Origin: Bugulina stolonifera
Taxonomy: Eukaryota; Bryozoa; Gymnolaemata; Cheilostomatida; Bugulidae
Length of the DNA stretch: 64,000 nucleotides
NCBI GenBank assembly: GCA_935421135.1
Contig: OW285197.1
Location: 1,925,068 to 1,989,067 of the forward strand
Direction: 5' to 3'
The notes below the pieces were generated by a model. It was not told the DNA's origin. It saw only the letters and a list, made by a program, of their open reading frames with translations, and ran no database searches. Positions 31,201 to 46,200 of the stretch are shown piece after piece. The stretch's first letter is position 1; each line of letters starts with the position of its first letter. The position numbers were made by a program, and so were the translations under genes.

Positions 31201-34200
31201 TGACTCGCCTACTGACTGAATGACTCACCAACCAACCGAGTGACTTGCCAACCGACTGAATGACTCACCTACTGACTGAATGACTCACCAACCAACCGAG
31301 TGACTTGCCAACCGACTGAATGACTCACCTACCAACTGAATGACTTGCCAACCGAATGAGTGACTCACCAACCAACTGAATGGGTGACTCACCATCGAAC
31401 TCACTGATCTGGTTAATGCTGCTACCAGTATCGAATTCTACTCTTATACTATTTGACTTACATGGGGATGGAAAGGAAGATAATATGACAGTTTTTATTC
31501 CTAACTGGCCAAAAGCTAGAGGAATGTGAGTAAATAATGGTTTCAAAACACATTATTGTTCCGAGTACAAGACAAGTATCTCAGTCAGTTGTGACACTCC
31601 CAGTTCTCAAAAGAGATATTTTATGAGAGCGTCTTTATACTAACCCGCAGAGCTATCACCATCTCTCTATGAGCTTGAGCTGAAAGTAAATATTGAGATG
31701 ATGACAGTGGCTGGTCAATAAAATTGTATCTGCTATTCATTTTGTGGGAACGGCAAATCTTATTTTTCGGATGTCTATGATAACTCCTCTTTTACTTGAT
31801 GACAGCTGTCAACAGGTGTTCTGGTGGTTGGTGTGGTTATACTAGCCATTGCTCTAATACTTCTCACCTGTTCCTACTGTCAGATACAGAAGCTCAGGAA
31901 ACACAATCTCAAAAGTAGGTCGTACACTTCTCTGTACATGTCCTATCATTACCTTTACCATGTGCTGTGTATCATGTGTTTGGTCTGTCATTGCGAACTT
32001 TTTGCTATTGTGTTATACTGCAGTTTTCGCATTTCTTAAAAATTCTGGTTGATTAGTTGCCAACCTCAGTGCATAGCATTTGTTATTGTTAATACTAAAG
32101 ACTATGTATCAATTCCCATGTGCTAAGGTGGTGGATGGTAAGTGAGTGAACACTAAGGCTAGCGAGAGTATATAGTAGCCCTTTACTAGCTTTCATAGTC
32201 CATGAAATAGTGTCACTTGAGTTGATTTACCCTTGTACGAATTGAGCATGGGATGAGAGGATAGTAATTTCTATCTCTACTGACCATGATACATGTACAT
32301 ACATGTACTGGTATGTACTTACATTGTACATGTACTTACATTGTACATGTACTTACATTGTACATGTACTTACATTGTACATGTACATACATGTAGTGTA
32401 AAGTATAACCTGTATCATGTGTTCTACCATCCTACAGGTCGGCTGGATGGCGGAAAAGATGTGAAGATATTTGTACACCAGGCTGAGGATGACCCTGACA
32501 ACAGTAGCCCTAATAACTCTTATGATGAAGTACATGGACTCCCATATAGACCCTCCCTCTCCCCACACATAATAAATGTAAGTACTAAGGCTATAGTGGG
32601 ATTTTTGTTACAAATGTAGTCCTGAACAGTCTTCTGGCATCATTCAGTTCTCTTTCTTCTCGGTTCAAAAACCACAGAATTTTAAAATGTAAACCAAAGC
32701 CGAATTTTGTGGTTCGTTATGATTCAAGTCATACCCATTTCCTGTAATGGCTAGTGTCGCATATGTGTGAATGCATAGTGTTGTACAGGCTTAGCTGCAG
32801 TCACCATTCTCACCCAGTGATGATTTACTTTAGTTTTACTCAGTTTTTAGTACTCAATATTACAGTATTTTTATAAACAATTATTATTTAATATATACAC
32901 TTTATCAAACAAAATAAAACATGACCCTCTATTATAGTTGAAAGCAGAGTGCGGCAAATTTGGCAATTGGATTCTGTTCTTTTTTTTTCCAAACCACGCC
33001 AAACTAGAACCGATGGGTGAAAGATAACTTTGGTATCATTCAGGTTTTTTTTTTAAACAAATCAGCACTAGTTAACCTAGATTAGACAGATGGACCAAGT
33101 TTAAAGCGATTGATTTTGCAATAATGTATTTTCTACGCTATAACAAATAGGCCTAATAGTGCCAACCTTGTTGTCCATGACAGTTTGCAAGTTGCTACAG
33201 TTATTCATTTGTTGATAGGTTGCTATGCATTCTCATGTGTTTATAGGTAGCTATACGTGTCGTCACGACTTAAACTTCAGACCCATGCTAATTTGCGGAA
33301 ATATTTTCCGGCACACATCCGTCAAAATCACAAACATACCAGCCTGGACTAAAAGCAAATTCCTCATTTTCGCATGAAGAAGTCCGTGTGCCGATGAGCT
33401 AGGGATGGTTTCGTCTGGCCAAGCAAAATCCCAGGCCAATAGCCCTTCTGACCTGGGTCGAACAGTCATCTTGTGATTTTTATTTGCGGCCCTGGTCTGT
33501 CAAAGAGGTCTTGAAGACACCTTATACATCCTCATGTGTTTATAGGTGGTTCAAGGACAAGGGGAACCCAACCTTAGAGTTCAAAGAGGGGATTACTCTC
33601 ACCCCAACTCCTGGCTGAAGGTGAATCCCCCCAGTACCCGGTCATCTATTCAGATGCCCAGAGCGCCCCTTCAGACTGTGTCTGCTAATGTATCAGGTAA
33701 AACTGTCACTAGTTTGTTCTTCCGTAGATAAGAGTCATTCTACATTCGGTCTCTCTGTGGAGTATTGAGAATTATCTTTCCTTAGGTTCATTCTAGAATA
33801 CTCCATGAGCTCTCTTTTCATTGGTTAGCAGAATCTGTTATTTTGCCTACTGAGACCACGGTTCTGCAACCAATGTGCCAGAAATATCAACATTCTAATT
33901 TTACGTAAACCTGTCATTGACCCAGAGTTGTTAGCCTCTTGATCTGGAAGTATTTATATACATATTATAAGTATTAGCTATTTTTACAGTAGACAGAAGA
34001 GTAGGTAACTCCAGTTAATGATGTCAGTAAGGTTACCCTACTGTATATATGCTGATACTCGGTGACTATTATACTGTATGAACATATCAGGTGGGGTCAA
34101 GGTTGGTGCCCACAAACCCCATGAGAGGAGGAAACGAGTGAGAAAGAAACTGACCAATTCTCCACACAGAGTGGTCAGTGACTGCATTAGTGTTCACTCC

Positions 34201-37200
34201 TCTAGACGGAACTCAGATCACAAACTTGGGAGAACAAATTCTCTACCTTCTCAGAGTGAGTTTGTCCTTTACTGATATGTATATTTTGTTACTCTGTCTG
34301 TTTGTCTGACTAACTGGTTGTCTCAGCAAGTAATTGAATATCACGTGATAGGCCTACTAGGTAATTATGTTGTAGCCAATCGTTCACCATTGGGCCATTC
34401 CATGGGGACTGATCAAATTTGCGTGCTGGCCCGACTCAGATTCTTTTGAAAATTTGCAGGTTGAAAGAGCACCCTTGAATTAGTGGGAAACCACCAATTC
34501 TTTTTCTGTTTGACCCCTGTGGTTCCGGCAGCAGCTCGTTAAAAATTGGAAAAATGTGGTGGGGACAACTCCAAATGGACTTTTTTGAAATTTCTGAACA
34601 TTCAAATTATTACTGTGGTCACTGTATGATACTTAGAGCTGTAATTTTTGTTACATAGATACTTTCATATACGTGCTTCAGTTTCACTACTCATTCAAGT
34701 CTGTATGGTCAACATATTGAGGGTCAGAGGTCACTGAAAACACCTCTCAGAGCTAGTTTGACCCAAATTCACTGAAAAGCGACCAAATAAATACTGCTGG
34801 ATTTGATGAAAAGAAGGTTGATATAGAATAACTAAGGATTAGAGGTGCTCAACACAAGGATAAATGAATTTTTGAGAACAAAAAAAACTCTCCAAAATGT
34901 GTTGTATGGCGACAGCGGCTCAAATTCAACATGGCCGTCGTCCGAGTTGGCGTTTTTGGGTGTTATTCAAGGCTAAATCTACTAAACTTAGTAGTGAAAA
35001 TTAATGGTGAAAATGTTGCTATATATTAATACAATTCACACTTGTAGATTCCATTTCTGCAATAAAAACTTTGTCTTTTTGGGTCTAAAAGACTGAATTC
35101 TCAAATACAAATTTTACATACATTCGCTACAATATAGTGACTATATCGCCAATGCAGTTAATTGGCTATGGCCATAAAGGTCAGTCAAGACTTAATTTAA
35201 GGTGGAATTTCAGGCTTAGCCTGGTTATGCAACCTACTTTGTGAAGAAAAATGGGTGAAATCCATTTTACTAGCCTAAACATGCAGTTTTGTTAACTTTG
35301 CCATTACTCTTCCTTTCACACGTTTGTTAAATGAGGCAGAGTAGCTAATCTAAGTAGTATTTCCAGGTCAGACTTAACCAAGTATTGTTTAATGAAAAGG
35401 AAGGGAAAGAAGATGGAGCTCCATAGAACTAAGGCTTCTTTAATCAGTGGGTGAGATGGCGTTTTAGCTCGGGATTTTTTTTATGGTCACCATTAGTTAT
35501 CAGATTCTAATCAAAAATATACATGCAAAATTGTAGCCACAGCCCACAAACAATAGTTTTGACAAACTTACATAATATATACATGTAAATGTATTTAGCT
35601 TACAATTAAACCAGTCTTTACTAATTAGCTTCAAAAATATTTTTTGTTCATGATAATGTGAATAGTTCCTTTTCCAGTGTATAAGTGTTGTACAGTATTT
35701 ATTAGAAGAGATTGAATTTCAGCAGTCCATAGTATAACAATTATTATGGCCAGGTCAATATGGTTGTCTGCACTTAGAAAGGTGAGATCTGCTCTTCTTT
35801 TATTCACTGAGCGTAATTTTTTTCAGATAAGTGGTTTTGTCTTTCAAAGGGCCAAAACTATCTCGATTGAAAATCAAGTTGTCGGTATAAGGAACGGTAA
35901 ATTTGGCGTGGTGATGCTAGCAAGTACATTAAACATTATTACCTTTGGAAACAAGCGAACACTTGTAATATAATTTCAATTTGCTAGGTACAACTAAAAT
36001 TATGTCTCACAAACCATATTCATATTTTTGATTACTCTGTTGATGAAAAGTTAATGCATGTCGCACCACTTACCTTAGTTGTGGTCATTAATATAGGACC
36101 AAAAAGATATTTTTGGAGCTAATTAGCAAACACCGGTTTAATTGTAAGCTACATGTAAATATATATAAAAATTGTTAAAAGTGATTGTTCGAGGGCTGTG
36201 GCTATAGTTATGCATGTACATGTATATATTTGATTAGAATTTGATAACTAATGATGACCCCAAAATTTGTCTTGAACTCCTCCTTTGCCTTTAACTCCTC
36301 AGCCTTACCCACTGATTAAAGAAGCCTCAGTTCCATAGAGCATCACTTTCTTCACCGTCTGTTTCACTAAACAATACTTGGTATAAGTCACACCTTGAAA
36401 TACTGCTTAGATTAGCTATCTTACCTCATTTAACAAACATGTGAAAGGACGAGTCATGGTAAAGTTACCAAAACTGCATGTTTGCGCTATTAAAAAAGAT
36501 TCCACCCATTTTTCTTGACCAATAAGGTTGTATAACCAGGCCAAGTCGCAAATTGTACCTCAAATTACGTCTTGACTGACTTCTATGGCCATAGCCAATT
36601 AACTGCATGGCCATGCAGTCACTATATTATAGCAAATATATGTAAAATTTGAATCTGAGAATTCAGCTATTAATTTTCACTATTAAGTTTAGTAGATTTA
36701 GCCTTGAATAACGCCCCAAAACGCCAACTCGGACGACGGCCATGTTGAATTTGAGCCGCTGTCGCCATATGATTTATTCTGGAAAGTGTTTTTTATTCTC
36801 AAAAATTCATTTATCCTTGTATTGAGCATCTTCAATACTTAGCTATTGTATATCAACCTTTTTTCATCAGATCCAGCGATGTCTATTTGGTCGATTTTCA
36901 GTGAATTTGGGTCAAACTAGCTCCGAGAGGTGTTTTCGGTGACCTCTGACCCTCAATATGTTGACCATGCAGGCTTGAATGAGTAATGAAACTGAAGTAT
37001 ATATATAAAAGTATCTATGTAACAAAAATTACAGCTCTAAGTATCATACAGTGGTCACAGTAATAATTTCAATGTTCAGGAATTTCAAAAAATTCAATTG
37101 TTGTCCCCACTACATTTTCCCTCTTTTCAACGAGCTGCTGCCGGAACCACAGGGGTCAAATAGAAAAGAAATTGGTGGTTTCCCACTAATTCAAGGGTGC

Positions 37201-40200
37201 TCTTTCTACCTGCAAATTTTCAAAAGAATCTGAGTCGGGCCAGCACGCAAATTTGATCAGTCCCCATGGAATGGCCCCATTCTAATATACCAGAGCTGTT
37301 ACATTGTAGTACTAAGACTAGTACAAGTGTTAGTACTAGGTATTAGTATCAGTATTAGTATCAGTATTAGTAGGTACTAGTGTTAGTATTAGTATCAGTA
37401 CTAGTAGGTACTAGTGTTAGTGTTAGTTCTGGTACCTCTATATTATAGTCTGCGATGTGGAGCTATTGATTGCTGTAGTTTATGTGTTGGTACAGTGCTT
37501 GTGTTTGTAACTTTTAGATGTGAAGAAAAACACTGTAGTTGATATGCTGTCAGCTGATGCACTATGGGACAGTGTAAGGGAACAGGGGGCTGGGTCTTTA
37601 CGTATGTATTATATACCACTCTTTGTGTGTTTATACCATATGTACATGTATATAATACACATAATAATAATAATTGCATTATATACTGCAGCAGCATACT
37701 ATTTTGTAATTGTCTTCTCTCACTTTTTCTCATAAAGAGAGGAGACAACTCCAACATATGGTAACACAAAGAACAACAATACATGTTATTTGCTACTGCG
37801 CTGCTCTTGTGTTCTATGCATGGACTATGTCTTACCTTTAGGACTTATCTGCTGAAGTAATCTGTGATATTCTGCAGTTATAATCTCTAAGTTATTGTTG
37901 TTAGTATAATGTTTTTGGCTCTTTTGTTCTTATATACCCATGCAAGGGTTTGTGTGTAACTTGTTGTTAACCCTGTGCTTGCTAACTGAGAATACTAATT
38001 GGTTAATATTCAGTGTGTTAGCCAATCATATCATTGCTTACATGCAGAGGGAAGTACCTATATGATCACAACTGAAGACATGATAGAGTTTATCAGAGCC
38101 AACAAAGTTCGGAACCAGACGAATAGCTCTGTACCGTCTAGCCAGCCCCATCAGCCTTCAGTGACCTCTGGCACTATGCCTAGCCAGGCTATATATATCA
38201 ACAGTATTGAGGATATGGTACAGCATGGACCTGTGTCTATGTCAAGGTGATTTACGTAGCCATAGTTCCAAGTTAGCTCTAGATATGTGGATGGGGGGAC
38301 ATCTTCACCATCCTACTTACGACATATTCCCTACACATGAATTGATACCCACCAGATTTCAGATTTTGGATTTGATGTTTTATAGTTGTCAAGTAGGCCT
38401 AGTCTAACTCTTACTTGATGTGAAGGGAGTTTTTATGAAAATTGATGATGTCTTTCTAATTTATTTTCAGAATATCATATTATATTCTTACTGACACTGT
38501 GATACGCCAATGTAGAATTGCATTGTCTTTCTGACTTAAACTTTGGTCACAGACCAACTTGTTCAAGAGTTTTCTGGCCCGAGTCTGTCATAAGGTCATA
38601 GGGTCGTGAACAAACTAGCCTGAACCAGAAGCAAATTATTATTTTCGTGTTAGAAACTTAGGTGTGTCGATGAGCTAGGGATGCTTTCCTTTGACTAAGA
38701 AAAATTCCTACTCAAAAGCCCTTTCGACCGAGCAGCCATCTTGGGATTTTTATTTTTGATCGTAACTGTTCTAGAAGGTCGTGAAAACACTTAACTATTC
38801 GTACTGACATTGGCCCTAGACAGTCCACTGGAATATTGGTGGGGCATGTAGAAGTACCTAAATATCTCTACAGTAATATGTATGCACATGTACGAGTACA
38901 ATGTACATACGATGTAGACCACGCAGCCACCTAGGACATTCCATTGAATTGTTTTGGTGTCCAAGGGTTTACCAAGATGCCAATGCTGTAAATTTCCTTT
39001 ATATACTGCAATGCTACATGTATATTAACTCTTCACTACATGCAAGTGTCTATTTAGGTCAGCCAATCAGGGTGGTGCTGGAGGGGCGGAGCTAGCACAA
39101 TATGGTGATGGGGAATCTAGCGGAGACACTGTGTTATTTGCAGATGGTTAGTAGGTACAGTATGAGTACAGTTACTGGTGGAGGATGTATAACGCCATTA
39201 CACTGTGTATTCACTTAAACAAAGTATCTCTACCTCTTCCACAATTTAATGTGTTTTAGGGAGTTAAAATAATATGAAATGACAGGTGCATGGATTATAG
39301 ATAGATTTTACGTAATATAATAGTTCACTAATTAATATGAAACCATGTTGTGGTTATCTCCCCTGTTATATAGTGTTAATATTGTTTGTATACTTTATAT
39401 ATTACATTACATTACAATGTATATATACTTACATTGTATACTTATGTTATATACTTAGATTATATACTTACATTGTATACTTATGTTATATACTTACATT
39501 ATATACTTACATTGTATACTTATGTTATATACTTACATTACATACTTACATTGTATACTTATGTTATATACTTACATTACATACTTACATTGTATACTTA
39601 TGTCATATACTTACATCACATACTTACATTGTATACTTATGTTATATACTTACATTATATACTTACATTGTATACTTATGTTATATACTTACATTACATA
39701 CTTACATTGTATACTTATGTTATATACTTACATTGTATACTTATGTTATATATTTACATTACATACTTACATTGTATACTTATATTATATACTTACATTA
39801 CATACTTACATTGTATACTTATGTTATATAATTACATTATATACTTACATTGTATACTTATGTTATATACTTACATTACATACTTACATTGTATACTTAT
39901 GTTATATAATTACATTATATACTTACATTGTATACTTATGTTATATACTTACATTACATACTTACATTGTATACTTATGTTATATACTTACATTGTATAC
40001 TTATGTTATATATTTACATTACATACTTACATTGTATACTTATATTATATACTTACATTACATACTTACATTGTATACTTATGTTATATAATTACATTAT
40101 ATACTTACATTGTATACTTATATTATATACTTACATTACATACTTACATTGTATACTTATGTTATATAATTACATTATATACTTACATTGTATACTTATA

Positions 40201-43200
40201 TTATATACTTACATTACATACTTACATTGTATACTTATGTTATATAATTACATTATATACTTACATTGTATACTTATGTTATATACTTACATTACATACT
40301 TACATTGTATACTTATGTTATATACTTACATTGTATACTTATGTTATATACTTACATTACATACTTACATTGTATACTTATGTTATATACTTACATTACA
40401 TACTTACATTGTATACTTATGTTATATACTTACATTACATACTTACTTTGTATACTTATGTTATATACTTACATTACATACTTACTTTGTATACTTATGT
40501 TATATACTTACATTACATACTTACATTGTATACTTATATTATATACTTACATTACATACTTACATTGTATACTTATGTTATATAATTACATTATATACTT
40601 ACATTGTATACTTATGTTATATACTTGCATTACATACTTACATTGTATACTTATGTTATATACTTACATTGTATACTTATGTTATATACTTACATTACAT
40701 ACTTACATTGTATACTTATGTTATATACTTACATTACATACTTACATTGTATACTTATGTTATATACTTACATTACATACTTACTTTGTATACTTATGTT
40801 ATATACTTACATTACATACTTACATTGTATACTTATGTTATATACTTACATTACATACTTACATTGTATACTTATGTTATATACTTACATTATATACTTA
40901 CATTGTATACTTATGTTATATACTTACATTATATACTTACATTGTATACTTATGTTATATACTTACATTGTATACTTATGTTATATAATTACATTATATA
41001 CTTACATTGTATACTTATATTATATACTTACATTACATACTTACATTGTATACTTATGTTATATAATTACATTATATACTTACATTGTATACTTATGTTA
41101 TATACTTACATTACATACTTACATTGTATACTTATGTTATATACTTACATTGTATACTTATGTTATATACTTACATTACATACTTACATTGTATACTTAT
41201 GTTATATACTTACATTACATACTTACATTGTATACTTATGTTATATACTTACATTACATACTTACTTTGTATACTTATGTTATATACTTACATTACATAC
41301 TTACTTTGTATACTTATGTTATATACTTACATTACATACTTACATTGTATACTTATATTATATACTTACATTACATACTTACATTGTATACTTATGTTAT
41401 ATAATTACATTATATACTTACATTGTATACTTATGTTATATACTTGCATTACATACTTACATTGTATACTTATGTTATATACTTACATTGTATACTTATG
41501 TTATATACTTACATTACATACTTACATTGTATACTTATGTTATATACTTACATTACATACTTACATTGTATACTTATGTTATATACTTACATTACATACT
41601 TACTTTGTATACTTATGTTATATACTTACATTACATACTTACATTGTATACTTATGTTATATACTTACATTACATACTTACATTGTATACTTATGTTATA
41701 TACTTACATTATATACTTACATTGTATACTTATGTTATATACTTACATTATATACTTACATTGTATACTTATGTTATATACTTACATTATATACTTACAT
41801 TACATACTTACATTGTATACTTATGTTATATACTTACATTACATACTTACATTGTATACTTATGTTATATAATTACATTATATACTTACATTGTATACTT
41901 ATGTTATATACTTACATTATATACTTACATTACATACTTACATTGTATACTTACATGTAGATGTTAAGTCTGGAGAGAAGAGAGATATTAAGCCGATCCT
42001 TATCAGGCATGGTCGCAGGTGAGATAGTATTAATAACTGTACATACAATTATGGTATAGCTATGAGCTGTGCTGATTGAATAAGTAGAATGTACATGTAA
42101 CAGTTCTTTATAGCCTGTGGTATTGGTGTGTACTAGAGCTGAGGCTTTGTTAACTCCTAAATTGCTGTTGTAATACGTTAGATCCAAATAGTGACCACTG
42201 CCCTGGCTGTTGATTGTATACAGTGTGAACTAGTGAGTAACTGTTGATTGTATATACAGTATGGACTAGTGAGTAATTGTTGATTGTATATACAGCATGG
42301 ACTAGTGAGTCACTGTTGATTGTATATACAGTATGGACTAGTGAGTAACTGTTGATTGTATAATATACAGTATGGACTAGTGAGTCACTGTTGATTGTAT
42401 AATATACAGTATGGACTAGCGAGTCACTGTTGATTGTATATACAGCATGGACTAGTGAGTCACTGTTGATTGTATATACAGTATGGACTAGTGAGTCACT
42501 GTTGATTGTATATACAGCATGGACTAGTGAGTCACTGTTGATTGTATATACAGCATGGACTAGTGAGTCACTGTTGATTGTATAATTATACAGTATGGAC
42601 TAGTGAGTAACTGTTGATTGTATATACCAGAGATGCCCAAACTTTTTGGTGGAAAGGGACAAATTCTAAAAGCGCACCAGAGCAAGAGACACTCAGTTTT
42701 TGCTGCTGCATTTATTGAGGTTATTAAATGGGCAGTTTGATTATGATACAAAACGAGTTGTTTTAAGATGCAAATTTATTGGTTGTGTTTTAACCAAAGT
42801 ATAACAGCAATTAGTCATCTGCGTTTGAAGTACACGAAAACAGAATCAAGGTAGAAACAGATTAGTGAATTGTGCACTGTTATTAGCTGCCAAATGACGG
42901 TGGAGCAACAAGGTCTCACAAAATTGAACGCAAAATGCCCTGTTTGCTAAATATCAAGGGTGTTTAATATTTTACGTTTAGCTATCAACAACACTGACTT
43001 CTGATTGGCAAGCAAAACTTTTATCGGCTCCATTCTCCACTTTTGTCTGTAAACGAAAATTTCAAATTGGGTTGCTGTTATTATGTCATTTACATGTAGG
43101 AGACATATATAACAACAATTGCCTGCCTTGGCACACATGGGGGAAAAAAGTTGTCATGCTGGCAAAACGTGGTGGAACGTGGTGAAAATATTCGATAATC

Positions 43201-46200
43201 ATATTTGGACTTGAGCAAATTAAATGAAAATTGTAATGAATTGCTGTCAAACTGATGACACTCTTTGGTAGCACATTATTGTGTGAGAGTTTGTCCAGTC
43301 AAGAACAAAAGTCAGACAAGACTGACTGACAAGCATACCAGGCAGCTACTAAAAGAGACAGACTTTGAGGATGATCCAAGAGAAAGGACAATTCCATGCT
43401 ACTCACTAATAATTACTGTATTCACAAGTGTAACATATAGCATGCATAGAATGTCTCTTTTAGTAGCTGCCTGGTATGTTTGTCAGTCAGTCTTGTCTGA
43501 CTTTTGTTCTCGACTGAACAAACTCTCACACAATAATGTGCTACCAAAGAGTGTCATCAGTTTGACAGCAATTTTAGATAATTTGGGGTAGCTGTGCTTT
43601 TCACTTTACTCTTCAGCTCTTGGCAATGTGATAAGGTCAACCAGCCCATCAATTTTTTGTAGCTTTTAACCCGTTGACAGAAATCTACTTCTGTGTCAGC
43701 TAAAAATGCTTTGGGATTTCCGAATTTGGGGAATTTTTAACATTATGATGTACATTATTTTTGAGTTTAACTTGAGCAGTGCAATTGCTTTCATTGCTCA
43801 GACACAAAAAGACATGTTTGCATGGAAAATTCAAAAGTGACAAAGGGACACCAAAATCCATGCAAAGGGACACTGTGTCCCTTAGGGACACATTTGGGCA
43901 TCCCTGGTATATACAGTATGGACTAGTGAGTAACTGTTGATTGTATACGGTATGGACTAGTGAGTAACTGTTGATTGTATATACAGTATGGACTAGTGAG
44001 TAATTGTTGATTGTATATACAGTATGGACTAGTGAGTAACTGTTGATTGTATACAGTGTGAACTAGTGAGTAACTGTTGATTGTATATACAGTGTGGACT
44101 AGTGAGTAATTGTTGATTGTATATACAGTGTTATGTATATAGACTAGATTGTAGACAGAGCACAGCATCTGACAAGGGAAACTCCCCTAGAAAGGTGTCT
44201 CTGGCCCCACCCCCTTCTTACAAATACAGCATAGGAGAAGAAAACCAAACGTATGGCTTGATGACATCACATCCTGATGAAGTTAGTGCGGCAGATGTGA
44301 GATCCATACAACCGAGTAACAGCACTCTGCTCTCTGTAGATGACAGGTTGATAAGTATAGTTTATATACGTTATCATACACCGTAGTACACTCTGTTATA
44401 CATGCAGTATACGGTAGTACACTCTGTTATACATGCAGTATACGGTAGTACACTCTGTTATACATGCAGTATACGGTGTATATTTCGTGTAGAAGGTCTT
44501 GAAAATATAAACCTAACTGGCTTTGTTTCCTGAAATTAATTCCACCTAAGCGCGCAATAAACTTAGGCATTGCTGGGCAACCTTTTTTAGCCTAAGGCCA
44601 CTTCTAGATGATGATTTTCTAAAAGGCCACCATCACCTTTAACTTTTAATACCAGAATGTTTACTTGGCTATATCATCGTTTGTCAGGATGTTAATGCTC
44701 CTAACATCATTTGTCATTACGTTGCTTTATGTTGATATTTTATAGATTGAATATTATGAAAAATTGAAAACGCTCAATTTCATTCAGTTATTTCAATGAC
44801 TGTTTCATTCACTTTAATTATCCTCAATGGCTGATAATTGTTAGAAAACTAGAAAAACACGTATCCAATCTTTTTATTTTGCCTACTCCAAGAAGGCAGT
44901 ATAAACTTAGCAAAATGGCGGCACATTTTCCATGGCTGATGTAAATAGATCTGCGTTTTTTCTAATTTGAGATGGGGAAGGAGTACTCCACCAATGACAA
45001 AGTTAACTGATGTAGCACAGGAGCGTTATAAGACTGGATGCTCTTTCTAACACCACCAATGTCCTTTTCGGGGAATGAAACCTGGGACTCCCACATAGAA
45101 GTCCAGAACCTAGCCCACGATTGCTCCCTACCCATGGAAATATATATTATGCTATACCATATATTGTATAGCTATATACTGTGGGACCTTTTTAAATTAA
45201 CGGGTTTTATCTTTGGGTCATGCCACCACTGATTTGAGGGCTTTAGTATTAGCAGGTTCATGCAATGTGTCGGTATTTATAGCAGTGAGAATGTAGGCAG
45301 TAACAGACTAATGCTACATTCACATTGCCGTTCATACTAACTACTAGCGGCGAGCGGCCAACGCTAACCACAACTACATTATATAGTGACATGCTCCAGT
45401 GAGCGGTAGGAGTCAACGAGTTCAACATGCTGAACTTTAAACCCTGGCGCTAACTAACACGTTCCAGATATAGTATAGTAAAGTTAACCACATTGTGGTT
45501 AGCGTTGGCTGTTCGCCACTAGTAGTTGGTATAAACGGCAATGTGAATGTAGCATAATATGAACAGCACATGCTTTATGCACACTGATATGAAGGGACAG
45601 TAGAGTAGTACATGCGTACATGACTAGATGGTTGTAATAGATAAGTATGAGTTAGTAGCCAATAACTAGACAGTCTGTAGGCATCCCTGTCTTGTGATCA
45701 CACTTAACCTGTGGGTTCTTATTTAACTGAGTGTTATGTCAGGTGGAACTCAGACTACACCCTCAATACACAGAGCTCTATTACCAGCACGGACACGGCT
45801 AACATGCACTATCAAGACTTCCTCGATATCATCAAGAGGCATGCTGGTGACAAATTGGCCAATGATACCAGGCTTCAGAATATGGCCAAGGTGGCTGTTG
45901 TCCTAGGGTAAGTCTAATACTAACATTTACATACTTATTTTATCTATGGTGTGTCGGCAGACAGTATCTATTATCTAAAGCTAACACCGATGGGTATAAT
46001 GTTGCCTATTAGACACTTCTCTGTTGGTATCTCGTCTCCTATTGCCCTCTTGTATAGTACTGACGATTCCAGTAGACGTCACTCAGAAGTAGGTCAAGAA
46101 TCGAGGTCAGCAGCTGCTGCTCGGTCTGACCTTGCATTGGCACACGAGGTTCGGAGTGACCTCTCAGTACCATCTCTACATGCCAAGGAGCCTGTGGTCA

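Noticed and set aside
35746..35973. 75-codon ORF in the spacer of the foldback element
   Set aside because: It is short, has no motif, and is not convincing as a transposase.
39337..41967. Very long ORFs (up to 679 codons) rich in Tyr, Leu and Ile in three frames
   Set aside because: They arise from a 13-bp tandem repeat with no stops in any frame. There is no start context or splice link, and the protein is purely repetitive.
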